From the NCBI GenBank assembly GCA_022710975.1, contig JAKLGA010000004.1, positions 1 to 64,000 on the forward strand: DNA of 64,000 bases. Direction: 5' to 3'. Source of the DNA: Myxococcota bacterium (GTDB lineage Bacteria > Myxococcota > B64-G9). Below the pieces are notes generated by a model. That model saw nothing but the letters and a program-made list of their open reading frames with translations. It was not told the origin of the DNA and made no database searches. The translations under genes were made by a program, and so were the position numbers. Shown here piece by piece: positions 35,887-44,690 of the stretch (within the stretch, counting starts at the first letter, position 1; the number at the start of each line of letters is the position of its first letter).

Positions 35887-37059
35887 ATGGGACGGCTTGC
35901 TGGTCACGATCAGGGGCAGGGTGCAATCGTCAGAGTCGGTTCATTGGCGCTTGCGGTCGTGATGACCTTTGGCCTGGGACTCGGGTGGGAGACCTATCCC
36001 CAGGCCGAGGCAGCCGAAGCCAACCAGGCCGCGCCAGCCCCGACCCCCGCCGAGGAACGCGCCGCGGCCATGCGCGGGCGCATCCAGGTGCTGAACCCCA
36101 TGGGGGACGACCCGGGGCGCGCGAAGGCCATCGCGCAGGCCACCGAGGCCTGCACAGCCTGATTCCAGATTCGGGTGACCGCGCTGATGACCCTCGAGCC
36201 GCGCTGGGGCGGACGCTACGAGGCCATGTGCAAGCTTGCGCTCGCGGCCCAGGCCGAGAAGAATCCCAGGTTCCGCCTACTACCTGGGTACATCGTTATG
36301 GACCAGACCGACCGGCTCCATGACGAGAAGCGCGACGACGAGGCGCTGGCCGCGGCGAACCAAGCCTGCGCCTTCGGCGACCACTGGGAATACCTGGCCA
36401 ATCGCGGCCTGGTCCGCTACCTCCGCAAGGAGTATGACGCCGCGCTTGTGGATCTCGACCGGGCCGACGCGCTCCGGCCCGGGCTGCCCGACGTGCTCTA
36501 CCTGCGGGTCGGCGTGAAGTTCAGGCGCAAGCGCACCAAGGAGGCCGCCCAGGACCTGCTGGCCGCGCTCCGGGTAGCGCCCACCCACCACCGCGCGGCC
36601 AAGGTGCACGGGCGGGTGGTGAAGCAGCTCGTGTTCGAGGGCTGGGAGCTCGCCCAGGCCAAGCGGACGGCGGACGCGGAGCGGCTCTACGACCTGGCGC
36701 TGGAGCTCGACGCCTCCAACAAGGAGGTGGAGCAGCGCCGCTCCATCATTCTTGCCGGAGGCAAGCGGCCAGATGCGGCGCGGGTGGCGGAGATGGAGGC
36801 GCTCATCGCCGAGCACCCCGACGACCCACTGGTGATCCGCCAGTTCGAGTACGCGCTGGCCTTCTCCATGCGGAACTTCCAGCGGCCGGCCGAGCTGTGG
36901 ACGGCCTACCTGGCCAGGCACCCGGACGACGGGCGGGCGCTCATCGAGCGCGCGGGCGCCTACTACAACCTGGGCCGCTCGGCAGAAGCGCAGGCGGACG
37001 CCAGGCGCGCCTGTGAACTCGGCTTTAGCGAGGCATGCGCGATCCCGGGTAGGATATGA
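35887..37059 (+). pseudogene. TPR-repeat protein broken by one in-frame stop
   Basis: The frame opens with a signal-like hydrophobic segment and an Ala/Pro-rich linker, stops at TGA 36160-36162, and continues in the same frame through a full set of tetratricopeptide repeats (for example A-L-V-D-L-D-R-A-D-A-L-R-P-G). The two halves are one protein of about 390 residues. The stop could be a Trp-to-TGA mutation. The second half might be translated alone from the ATG at 36187. TPR proteins mediate protein contacts; nothing more specific is visible. Confidence 0.7.
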
Positions 37060-37280
37060 AAGAGCATGCACACGCTGTAGAACTCAAGGAGGATATAAGA
37101 CTGAAGGAGAAGGGAGGCAGAGCGAGCATCACTATATGCGTATGTAAATGGCACAGGAGAAAGGAGATCGGTGGTACGATCCCACATAGGATATGGTTTC
37201 AATAGTAAAGCCAAGTCACTGACGCACTCGCGATGTCTGAGAGACATCAGAAGTGGCAGCAAGTGAAAGAAGGTGGGCAC

Positions 37281-37637
37281 ATGGGCGCAATCACTAATCA
37301 GAAGAAGGTCGGAGAATTCAGGGAGTGGAGATTTCGGCTTGAAGGTAGAAGCAAATATTCCTTCAGGTTATCGACGAATAACCAAATTCAGTGTATCTCA
37401 GTCGTGGATGGAATCGACCCAAGGATTCTGATATTGAAGTACGATCCAAGGAGCAACAGCGATTCAACTCAGAAGTTACAAACGCGTGGCGATCGAGATA
37501 TCAGGATTTTTGTTCAGACGGATCTTCCGAATCAGATTCCCAAGCAAGTTGCTACGCCGATGGGCGATGAATCGGCTGGAATGAATACTTTTACCTTTAG
37601 TCTGTCTGGCAACGACGCAAGTGTAGTTGTCACCTAG
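37281..37637 (+). CDS. Hypothetical protein, 118 aa
   Basis: The ATG at 37281 follows AAGAAGGTGGG. The in-frame ATG at 37233 has no ribosome binding site. The product looks all-beta with alternating hydrophobics (R-F-R-L-E-G-R-S-K-Y-S-F-R-L) and is lower in GC than its neighbours. No signal peptide. Its stop overlaps the convergent fusion pseudogene by 4 bp. Not recognised. Confidence 0.5.
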   Translation: MGAITNQKKVGEFREWRFRLEGRSKYSFRLSTNNQIQCISVVDGIDPRILILKYDPRSNSDSTQKLQTRGDRDIRIFVQTDLPNQIPKQVATPMGDESAGMNTFTFSLSGNDASVVVT

Positions 37638-38718
37638 GGGATTTCAAAGAAAACTGCATCCGCCAACGGGTTCTCGCGGTAACCCGGTATCTCCTTGAAG
37701 CCCATCGCTCGGTACAGGCCCGCGGCCGGGGTCATGCGCGCCAGGGTGTCCAGCCGAACCCTGCGGTAGCCGAGCGCCCTCGCCGCGCGCAGCGCCTCCT
37801 CGCCCAGCCGACGGCCGAAGCCCCGTCCCCGGACGGCGGGCCGCAGGTACATGCGCTTGAGCTCGCCCACCTCCGACTCGAGCCTGCGCACCCCGACGCA
37901 GCCGAGGATCTCGCCGGCCAGCTCCAGCAGCAGCAGGCAGCCATGCGGTGGTCCGAACACGGTCGACAGGGACTCGAGCTCGGTCGCGAAGCCCTGGAAG
38001 CACAGGTCAAACCCGAGATGCCGGGCGTACTCCTCGAAGAGCCCCCGAGCCCCACGATAGTCCGCCTCGGTCCAGGCAAGCCTGATGACAGCATCGCCGA
38101 CGGGGCTCCCGAGGCGCTGGACGTGGAAACGCTTGTCCTGCGGCAGCGGCACCTCACGCGGAGCGCCGGCCATCAGACCGGAACGCTCGGCCGCGGACAG
38201 GAGAGACTCCGGAGGAACAAGTCGCATGATCGCGGCGAGCTTGCGCAGGCTCTCGAGGCGCGTGGGCGTGACCGCGGCGGCGGCTTCACTGGGGAGCTGC
38301 AGCACCACCTCGCACGCTCCGCCCGGCGCCAGCCATCCAGCCACCCGCTCGACTCGAAGATCAGCCCGGCGAAGACCAGGTCCTGGCTCTGGGGCGGCTG
38401 CACCAGGTCCTCGATGTCGGTGCCGATGAGCTCCAGGCGCCCAAACCAGGAGGCCGCGTACCGGGCGCGAGCCAGAGCCAAGTACTCTGGGTTCAGGTCC
38501 ACGCCGATGAGCCAGTCGGTGACCTTCGGATCGACCCGATCGAAACCGTTCCCTGTGGCGCAACCGAGCACCAGGACTCGCCTGGGCTGGAGCTCCTGAC
38601 AGGCCTGGCCCAAGAGGTCGGCGAGGACAGCGAGCTGCCCGACGCCCTCGGGGCCCATGTGCCCCTCGTAGTCCGCGGCCGGGATGCTCAGCCAGGGGTT
38701 GTCGTCGAGATCGACCAT
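37634..38718 (-). pseudogene. SAM methyltransferase-GNAT acetyltransferase fusion, frameshifted
   Basis: From 38718 the frame reads a class I methyltransferase N-terminus with motif I V-L-V-L-G-C-A-T-G-N-G. Near 38350 the coherent sequence moves to another frame (R-V-A-G-W-L-A-P-G-G). That frame runs without stop into a GNAT domain with R-M-Y-L-R-P-A-V-R-G-R-G-F-G-R-R and L-D-T-L-A-R-M, to a stop at 37634. So one gene encoded methyltransferase then acetyltransferase in a single chain, and a small indel now splits the first domain. The GNAT half could still be made if an internal start is used. Confidence 0.65.
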
Positions 38719-39110
38719 AGGTGTCAGGATACGACTGGTCAGGATGCGGGGAAAGGGGTGGATACCTCAGTTGGGGGCCTGCGCGGGCGGCGCGTCCTCG
38801 ACCAGGCGCTCGGGCAACCTGGGCCAGTCGTAGTGGTCCCCGAAATCGGCGCCAGGCGGTGGAAACGACACGAGATTCTAACCATGATTCGGCGGGCTTG
38901 ACACCCAGCGGTTTCTCACTTACCGTTTCCCCGATGAGTCAGGGAGCCCAAGGTTAGATTGCTCCCGGTCGGGTTTTCAAAAAATCGTCGTCGCACGCGC
39001 CGCTATTGAGAATGGTGCGTTCCGAAGCGCGACGGCGAGCGGAGTTCTGCTTCGAAGCCATCGCGTCTCGGACGCCCTGCTTGGCGCATTTCTGCGCAAG
39101 GAGGCGTGCG
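38719..39110. other. Intergenic region upstream of the DUF3631 operon
   Basis: About 390 bp without a supported gene. The only notable feature is an AT-rich run near 38970 (TTTTCAAAAAATCG) that could belong to the promoter of the rightward replication operon. Confidence 0.35.
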
Positions 39111-39311
39111 ATGAGTGCGATGGTATCCCCCAGACCACAAACCCACTTCCCTAAGATCGACTCCGATCTGAACTTCCGCCTCTGGGCTGGGGTTCTGCGT
39201 CACCGGTTGGTGCCCGAAAGGCGCGTCCAGCAGGTCGACGTGAAGCGGAGCAACCGCGAGAAGATGGCAGCAGCCGCGCTTGCCCAGCACGCGCGAGTGA
39301 GGACAGCATGA
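39111..39311 (+). CDS. Small basic protein, 66 aa, upstream of DUF3631 gene
   Basis: The ATG at 39111 follows AAGGAGGCGTGCG and the stop overlaps the next ATG (ATGA). The product has a central W-A-G-V-L-R-H-R-L-V-P-E-R-R-V and a basic C-terminal helix. It is probably an accessory of the replication gene. No family is recognised. Confidence 0.55.
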   Translation: MSAMVSPRPQTHFPKIDSDLNFRLWAGVLRHRLVPERRVQQVDVKRSNREKMAAAALAQHARVRTA

Positions 39312-40873
39312 CTGACCTTATCGACATGAAGTTCGAGCATCGCCGAGAGAGTCGGCGCAGGGTGACCCTGACTGCAACGGTTGGGGGCAGGGTGCTCCAC
39401 ATGGACAACATCAACCCGAGCTCCTCCAAGGCCCGCGCCTCCTTCGTGAAAACCCTCGTCAAGAACTACCCCGGGGCCGATCGCCAGGCTGTGGAGACCG
39501 AGATCCTCCAGCTGGCGGATTTCTGTTCGAAGGCGCCCATCCCGGATGAGTCCGAGACCAGCAGTTCAGGCAGCTCGTCGATCGCTTTTGCTTCGCTGAA
39601 GCCATGGCCTGAGGCGGTGGATGGGGCCATCCTGCTCAGCGACATCATGGCTACGCTCCATCGGTACGCGGTCCTGCCGGCCAACGCTGCCGAGGCCATG
39701 GCCCTCTGGGCGCTGTTCGCGCATGTCCACGACGCCTTTTTCGTCTCACCGATCTTGCTGCTCTCCAGCCCCTTCAAGCGCTGTGGGAAGTCTCGGGTGC
39801 TCGAGTTGTTGTCGGGCATGGTGCCGCGTCCCCTGCCCACTTCAAACATCACACCCGCCGGTCTTTTCCGGACCGTAGAGAAGTACTGTCCGACCCTACT
39901 GATCGATGAATTCGATTCGCAGTACCGGAAGGGCCAGGACTACAAGAGCATCTTGAACAGCGGTTGGCTGCGATCCTTTGCCCGTGTAATGCGCACCGAG
40001 AACGGTGAGCCCCGGGCGTTCTCGACCTGGTGTCCGAAGGCGATCGCTGGAATTGGAATGCCTTGGGATACAATCCAGGACCGCTCGATCATCATTCGAA
40101 TTCAGCGCAAGGGGCACGGCGATAAGGTGGAGCGCTGGCGTGCGGACCGCGCGGCGGCCATCCTGGAACCGCTTGCTCGGCGAGCAGCACGCTGGGCGGA
40201 GGATCATCTTGACGACCTCAGGGACGCGGACCCGATCATGCCACACATCGCCTCCGACAGGGCAGCCGACAACTGGCGGCCTCTCATCGCCGTCGCTGAC
40301 GCGGTGGGTGGGCTGTGGCCCGAGTTGGCCAGGACCGCGGCTGCGGCACTGTCGGCGATCCCGGAGGACGATGACAGCCCATGCCTCGTACTCCTTGCAG
40401 ACCTGCGGACTCTATTCGCTGCGCGTGGCGTCGATCGGCTTTCATCTGACGAAGTAGCTAAACACCTGGCCCAGATCGAGGAGCATCCCTGGTCGGAGTA
40501 CAAGAGGGGTAGACCGATCTCCATGTGCCAGGTGGCCCACCTTCTCAAACTCGTCGACGTTCATTCCGGCAGCATCCGTTTGCCGTTGGGAAAGACGTCC
40601 AAGGGCTACATGCTCAGCGACTTGGAGCCAGTGTTCCAGCGATACCTTCCGGCTCCCGTCCACCAAAGCGGCACAACGGCACAAGCCCGAAATGATTCTG
40701 AAATTCAGTCGAATGAAGACGATGGATGTGTCGTCCTGAAATCGCCAGTAACCGAGCAAGATCGGGCGTGTGCCGCTGTGCCGGCTGAAGCAAGGGAACA
40801 GGCGGGGTTCAGGCCGCAACATGCAGTTCAGTTCGCCCTCGAAGCTGAGGAGGAGGGTCGCACGCAGTCCTGA
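39308..40873 (+). CDS. DUF3631-type replicative helicase/primase-associated ATPase
   Basis: 521 aa. A Walker A-like F-K-R-C-G-K-S lies at 156-162 and Walker B L-L-I-D-E-F-D at 197-203, followed by F-S-T-W-C-P-K-A-I-A-G-I-G and I-I-I-R-I-Q-R-K, the usual order of DUF3631 proteins. These are found on phages, plasmids and integrated elements, often as the ATPase half of a primase-helicase. The C-terminus (450-521) is variable and polar. The ATG is coupled to the 66-aa gene. It is a second, unrelated replication module besides the one at 22-25 kb, so at least two elements contributed to the region. Confidence 0.75.
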   Translation: MTDLIDMKFEHRRESRRRVTLTATVGGRVLHMDNINPSSSKARASFVKTLVKNYPGADRQAVETEILQLADFCSKAPIPDESETSSSGSSSIAFASLKPWPEAVDGAILLSDIMATLHRYAVLPANAAEAMALWALFAHVHDAFFVSPILLLSSPFKRCGKSRVLELLSGMVPRPLPTSNITPAGLFRTVEKYCPTLLIDEFDSQYRKGQDYKSILNSGWLRSFARVMRTENGEPRAFSTWCPKAIAGIGMPWDTIQDRSIIIRIQRKGHGDKVERWRADRAAAILEPLARRAARWAEDHLDDLRDADPIMPHIASDRAADNWRPLIAVADAVGGLWPELARTAAAALSAIPEDDDSPCLVLLADLRTLFAARGVDRLSSDEVAKHLAQIEEHPWSEYKRGRPISMCQVAHLLKLVDVHSGSIRLPLGKTSKGYMLSDLEPVFQRYLPAPVHQSGTTAQARNDSEIQSNEDDGCVVLKSPVTEQDRACAAVPAEAREQAGFRPQHAVQFALEAEEEGRTQS

Positions 40874-41171
40874 TCCTACAGGTCTGCTGGCCAAGCTGAC
40901 TTCTGTAGGCCTCTGCGTGGAGCTCGGGATCTCGAGCGCCCTGGAGGTGGTGGGCGACGTCCAACCGCCAGCCGACTTGCTGGCGGACCTCCAACGTCGC
41001 CACAAGGACCTGGCCGTGGCCCTTTGGCAGCGGCAGGTGCTCGATGATCGGGCGGACGCCCGCTTCCCATCATCAAGATCTTCTGCCCAGCCTTGGCTGG
41101 CTGGGCAGAAAGAACTGTCTTCCTGCTTTCTTTGGGACCGTCCATCAATGAGCGCATCCGTGACGCCGTAA
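40821..41171 (+). CDS. TubC_N-like small protein, 116 aa
   Basis: The frame starts inside the end of the DUF3631 gene. Residues 21-65 (L-L-A-K-L-T-S-V-G-L-C-V-E-L...L-L-A-D-L-Q-R-R-H-K-D-L) follow the TubC_N docking-domain pattern that is often encoded after phage-type primases. The C-terminal 45 residues look non-coding-like and contain a long inverted repeat, so the true end may be earlier or the gene may be damaged. Confidence 0.45.
   Translation: MQFSSPSKLRRRVARSPDPTGLLAKLTSVGLCVELGISSALEVVGDVQPPADLLADLQRRHKDLAVALWQRQVLDDRADARFPSSRSSAQPWLAGQKELSSCFLWDRPSMSASVTP
41081..41110. repeat. 12-bp inverted repeat, terminator-like
   Basis: TTCTGCCCAGCC and GGCTGGGCAGAA pair perfectly around a 6-nt loop. 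A weak A/T tail follows on each side. It may end transcription of the DUF3631 operon before the AT-hook gene. Confidence 0.55.
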
Positions 41172-41229
41172 ATCACCCGTGCTATCCTTCCGGCGGTTCA
41201 CCATCCAACATCATTTCGGAGGCCCCCGC

Positions 41230-41955
41230 ATGAGCGAAGAAGCCAAGGTCCCTGAGGCGGCTGTGAAGCCCGAGCCGAAGCCCGCGGTCAAGCCACCTGT
41301 CGCCAAAGAAGCGGCCAAGAAGGCCGTGGCGGCGGTCAAGGAATCCATGCCTAAGCCCAAGAAGAAGGCTGGGAAGCCGGCCCTGGGCAAGCCCAAGAAG
41401 GCCGCGAAGAAGGCCGCGAAGAAGATCACGAGGAAGACCAAGAAGGCCACGAAGGCACCCTCCAAGCCCACCCCGAAGCGCGCCAAGAAGGCCTCCAAGA
41501 AGGCCCCGAAGCCCGGCCGTCGCCTGGGTCGCCGTGGTGTCGGCGCGGCCAAGCGGACGCGGGTCGTGGAGAAGTTCCGTGCGCTGATCGACGCCGGCGC
41601 CTCGAGGCAGGAGGCGGCGAAGCAGGTCAAGTTCGCCGACCTGACCCTGCGGCGCTGGGAAGCCGCCATGGGCCTGAAGCCCGCCAGCTCGCGCGGGAAG
41701 GGTGGGGGCAAGAAGGCCAAGGTCACCAAGGCCAGGAAGCCCGGTCGGCCGAAGGGCAAGGTGGCCAAGAAGCGTGGGCGGCCCCGGGGCCAGCCGGCGT
41801 CCAAGCCGGTGGGCAGGCCTCGCGGTCGGCCGCGGAAGGCGCGTCCCGCCGACGAGCACCCCGCCGGCGGGCTCGTGGTGGTGAGCCCGAGTGGGCTCCG
41901 GCTGGAGGGGATTCAGCTTGGGGATCTGCTCATGGTGCTGCGGGCACTGAAGTAG
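41230..41955 (+). CDS. Histone-H1-like AT-hook protein, 241 aa
   Basis: The start follows CGGAGG. Residues 15-115 are an Ala/Lys/Pro tail of the H1 type. Residues 118-150 look like a helix-turn-helix (F-R-A-L-I-D-A-G-A-S-R-Q-E-A-A-K-Q-V). Then come several AT-hook cores (G-R-P-K-G-K, R-G-R-P-R-G, G-R-P-R-G-R-P-R-K). The C-terminus ends L-R-L-E-G-I-Q-L-G-D-L-L-M-V-L-R-A-L, similar to the last residues of IS66 accessory proteins. It should bind DNA, probably AT-rich minor groove, and could compact or silence foreign DNA. It is a single-gene unit. Confidence 0.75.
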   Translation: MSEEAKVPEAAVKPEPKPAVKPPVAKEAAKKAVAAVKESMPKPKKKAGKPALGKPKKAAKKAAKKITRKTKKATKAPSKPTPKRAKKASKKAPKPGRRLGRRGVGAAKRTRVVEKFRALIDAGASRQEAAKQVKFADLTLRRWEAAMGLKPASSRGKGGGKKAKVTKARKPGRPKGKVAKKRGRPRGQPASKPVGRPRGRPRKARPADEHPAGGLVVVSPSGLRLEGIQLGDLLMVLRALK

Positions 41956-42076
41956 CGCTTGAAGGTTCTGGGGCGCCTGGCAGTAGAAGGTGCTTTGCCA
42001 TCCGCTGGACGTCACTCCTGGGCGATGCCTTGAGCGTTCTCGTTGTGCGATACTTGCGCCATCACGGAGGTGGAAG

Positions 42077-42937
42077 GTGGAATTCCAAGTCGCAGGTCGA
42101 GAGCTCGGCCAGGTCACTGGAGTGGAGTTTCAGGGTCGGAAAGCTCTGGGGTGCTACCGACTGGAGGTCGCTGTCACTTTCAGGATCAATGAGTATCCCA
42201 AGGCCGACCATGGTCGTGGCCTCTTCTTGGGCGGGGGGGATCTCCACTTTTTCGATGTGCTGGTAGGGAGACTTACTCCGGACACGAATTCAACATGCGC
42301 TGTGGCTGGGCGAAGCCATCCGGAGGCACGATTCCACCTATCATGCGAGCTCGACGGACGGCGGATCGAAGCCATAGAGGAGAAGCGGTCCGGGCAAGGA
42401 GTCCCGGCTCGGCTCGACCTCGTCGGCATCGTGAACGAGAAGGATGGTTTTCGGACCTCGTCCCTGCAGGAGCATGTGACCATCAGCCAGAGTGATTGGC
42501 TGGCCACCTTGCAGGGTATGGGATATCAAGACTACCTGCTGATCGAGGTTCCTTTGGGCCCCAAGGAGGAATCTGCTCAACTCAACGAGGCGATGAGGCA
42601 ACTCCGGGATGCGCAGAATCTGCTGATGAAGGGATACTACGACCAAGTCGTTGCGACCTGCAGGAAGGCCGCTGAGGCCTTGGAAAAAGACCTTGGCCTC
42701 AAGAAGTTCGAGAAGAAAGAGCTGGATGCCTACTTCGATAACCAACGGGCCTTGGATAAACACGATCGCGCCAGGTTCCTGCTGCGTTCACTACAGGTAT
42801 TCTGCCATCCCTCGCATCACGCTGACAAGGTCTCCAGAGATATCACCTGGACCAGGGCGGACGCGGTGTTGGCCATGACCGAGGCCGCACAGCTCGTTGC
42901 TTGGTTTGGCAATTCAAGCGGCCAAGTGGGGCCATAG
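42077..42937 (+). CDS. HEPN-like protein, 286 aa, GTG start
   Basis: The GTG at 42077 is set by GGAGG six bases upstream. The N-terminal 150 residues are beta-rich and unrecognised. The C-terminal 100 residues (R-Q-L-R-D-A-Q-N-L-L-M-K-G-Y-Y-D-Q-V-V-A-T-C-R-K then F-C-H-P-S-H-H) have the helical HEPN layout with a Cys/His-rich end. It is possibly a toxin-like or abortive-infection effector. It is a separate unit next to the SEC-C gene and the defence island. Confidence 0.55.
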   Translation: MEFQVAGRELGQVTGVEFQGRKALGCYRLEVAVTFRINEYPKADHGRGLFLGGGDLHFFDVLVGRLTPDTNSTCAVAGRSHPEARFHLSCELDGRRIEAIEEKRSGQGVPARLDLVGIVNEKDGFRTSSLQEHVTISQSDWLATLQGMGYQDYLLIEVPLGPKEESAQLNEAMRQLRDAQNLLMKGYYDQVVATCRKAAEALEKDLGLKKFEKKELDAYFDNQRALDKHDRARFLLRSLQVFCHPSHHADKVSRDITWTRADAVLAMTEAAQLVAWFGNSSGQVGP

Positions 42938-42987
42938 AAGGACCGATGCCGCCCGGCTGACCGAGGGCGCGGGGCGTCCAAGGCGCG

Positions 42988-43896
42988 CTATCGGTTTATT
43001 GTGATGTGGATCGCCGTACCAAGAGATGGGTCATTCCATGAAATCTCGATGATGCCGCGCTTTGCATTGAAGTCCAGCCATCTTGGACGATACTCTGTAT
43101 GTTCGAAGATGCCGGCATTGGCCTCCGCTGGGGCGCCCACGAAAGGGAGGACGAACGAATAGGCCCACATGGAAAGCTGACAGGCGATCAGTTGACCTGT
43201 TTCAAGGTATGTGACTGGAGCAAACGTCAACCGGCGTTCGATTTTCAAGGTTTCATAAGGGGGCGCCTTGAAGTAGAGTCCGCACCTCGGAGGCATGGAC
43301 CGACCAAGGAACAGCATCTCGAGTTCCCGAAGGGACGGCCTCCATTCGATCTTGGTGCCACCGGACCGCCCGGCACTTCCAGAATAGGTCACTCCGACCG
43401 TTACCTTCAGCAGCCATCGCTCAATCGCCTCACCCGAGAAGAGGCTGTAGAACCTGAACGAAGGGTCTTCGAAGTTATCGGATTTCATGGATTCGAGCGC
43501 AGAGAAGAACCTTCCAGCCTCTTCGTCCAATGGGCTGAGCATTTCGTTGTGACGCTTGCACAGGATTCTCGACGCGATGGCATCCAGCGGAAGCAACTTC
43601 TCCCTGCCTGCCAACCAAGGAGTTCCCGTGAGGCGTATCTTCTTGCCGAGCAGCTTCAGGACCGACTCTGAGAAGTAGTGCTCTCGGCTCATTTCGTGGC
43701 TGCAGTCGTTCAAGATCCCTGCGTAGCATTGGGAGTTCGAGAACGCAGGTCCAGGCTGCTTCAATGGCTGTATCCGGATGTCACGTTGAAGCTTGCCAGA
43801 AGGGAGCAGGCAACATTTCTTGGCCTTCTTGCCGCTGCCACATGGGCAGCGCTGGTTGCGTTCGACCTTTGGGGGGTTCCAGTGTGGATTTGGCAT
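42988..43896 (-). CDS. SEC-C motif protein with HNH-like zinc region, 302 aa
   Basis: The start at 43896 gives M-P-N-P-H-W-N-P-P-K. Residues 13-27 hold the SEC-C zinc motif C-P-C-G-S-G-K-K-A-K-K-C-C. Residues 47-130 have C...C-S-H-E-M-S-R-E-H-Y-F and L-C-K-R-H-N-E-M-L-S, the pattern of an HNH-type zinc nuclease-like fold. The C-terminal half is beta-rich. Proteins of this kind are found in defence neighbourhoods, and the first DrmD-type promoter lies about 190 bp away on the other strand. Function is unknown and nuclease activity is inferred. Confidence 0.6.
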   Translation of the reverse strand: MPNPHWNPPKVERNQRCPCGSGKKAKKCCLLPSGKLQRDIRIQPLKQPGPAFSNSQCYAGILNDCSHEMSREHYFSESVLKLLGKKIRLTGTPWLAGREKLLPLDAIASRILCKRHNEMLSPLDEEAGRFFSALESMKSDNFEDPSFRFYSLFSGEAIERWLLKVTVGVTYSGSAGRSGGTKIEWRPSLRELEMLFLGRSMPPRCGLYFKAPPYETLKIERRLTFAPVTYLETGQLIACQLSMWAYSFVLPFVGAPAEANAGIFEHTEYRPRWLDFNAKRGIIEISWNDPSLGTAIHITINR

Positions 43897-44086
43897 CAGC
43901 GTTGTCCCTGGGCCTGGTTCCTCGTCCGACGGTCCCCTGACGTTACCACAGTCCGCTGAAACCCGACGCTTCGGGCCAGGTGTGCTCCGAGGCGGACCCA
44001 AGCGATGACGCCTCACCCCGCCACGGCGACTGCCGTTTTTGATCTTGGTGAGCACTCGAGAACTGGCTCAACGACCATAGGAGGGT

Positions 44087-44172
44087 GGGTCCTGTCGTAC
44101 CCACCTGGTACCCTGGTTTTCGGCACGCAGGCGTTGAATTTCGGCCCCAGGTCTGATTACGATGCCCTGGCG
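44087..44172 (+). promoter_or_regulatory. Defence-operon promoter, copy 1
   Basis: About 86 bp that recur with high identity at 47495-47580. A sigma70-type promoter is visible: -35 TTGAAT (44134-44139), 18-bp spacer, -10 TACGAT (44158-44163). Upstream, GTGGGT and ACCCAC form an inverted repeat (44086-44104). It drives the truncated drmD-like gene and, through it, the nuclease-like gene. Confidence 0.7.
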
Positions 44173-44213
44173 GCAGTGACACGATGGACCTCTCGTTCGA
44201 GCAGGGGAGTGGG

Positions 44214-44690
44214 ATGGCGCAGACACAGCCTCAGCCGGTCCCCGAGCAGGGTCAGCTGGTCAAGGTCCGGGGACGCCACTTCCTGGTCCAGGACGTGTCC
44301 CCGGGCTCGGCTGAGCCCAGCCTGCCGCCCATGCACCGGGTGCGCCTGGAGGCCCTGGACGACGACCAGCTCGGCGAGAGCCTGGACGTGGTCTGGGAGC
44401 ACGAGGTCCACCCTGAGGTCCACGATGCCCTCAACCTCCCCCGGCCCGAGTCCTGGGATCCTCTCCCGTGCTTCGACGCCTTCTTGCTGGCCTCCCGCTG
44501 GTCGCTGACCTCCGTCCTGGACGGGCTGCCGCTCCAGGCGCCGTTCCGCGGGGCCATCCAGATCGAGGAGTTCCAGCTCGAGCCCGTGGTCCGGGCGCTC
44601 CGGATGCCTCGCGTCAACCTGCTCATCGCGGACGACATGGGCCTCGGAAATTCACTGAAGATGTATCATTGCCGGGAGCACTTGAGTTGA
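44214..44690 (+). pseudogene. drmD: Truncated DrmD-like SNF2 helicase, N-terminal fragment
   Basis: The frame reads G-Q-L-V-K-V-R-G-R-H-F-L-V-Q-D-V and later F-R-G-A-I-Q-I-E-E-F-Q-L-E-P-V-V-R-A-L-R-M-P-R-V-N, then L-L-I-A-D-D-M-G-L-G, which is the region just before Walker A of DISARM DrmD proteins. At 44646 it breaks off: the expected G-K-T is replaced by N-S-L-K and a stop follows at 44690. The start may be the ATG at 44184 or 44214 (the latter has GGGGAGTGGG). Only the first 150 of about 950 residues remain. The intact relative is encoded at 52.8-55.7 kb. Confidence 0.75.

Noticed and set aside
29256-37059. In-frame TGA codons in the IS66 and TPR genes as evidence that TGA encodes Trp
   Set aside because: Many clear gene ends in the window use TGA in ATGA overlaps, and the IS66 gene also has three TAG stops. 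Point-mutation decay is the simpler reading.
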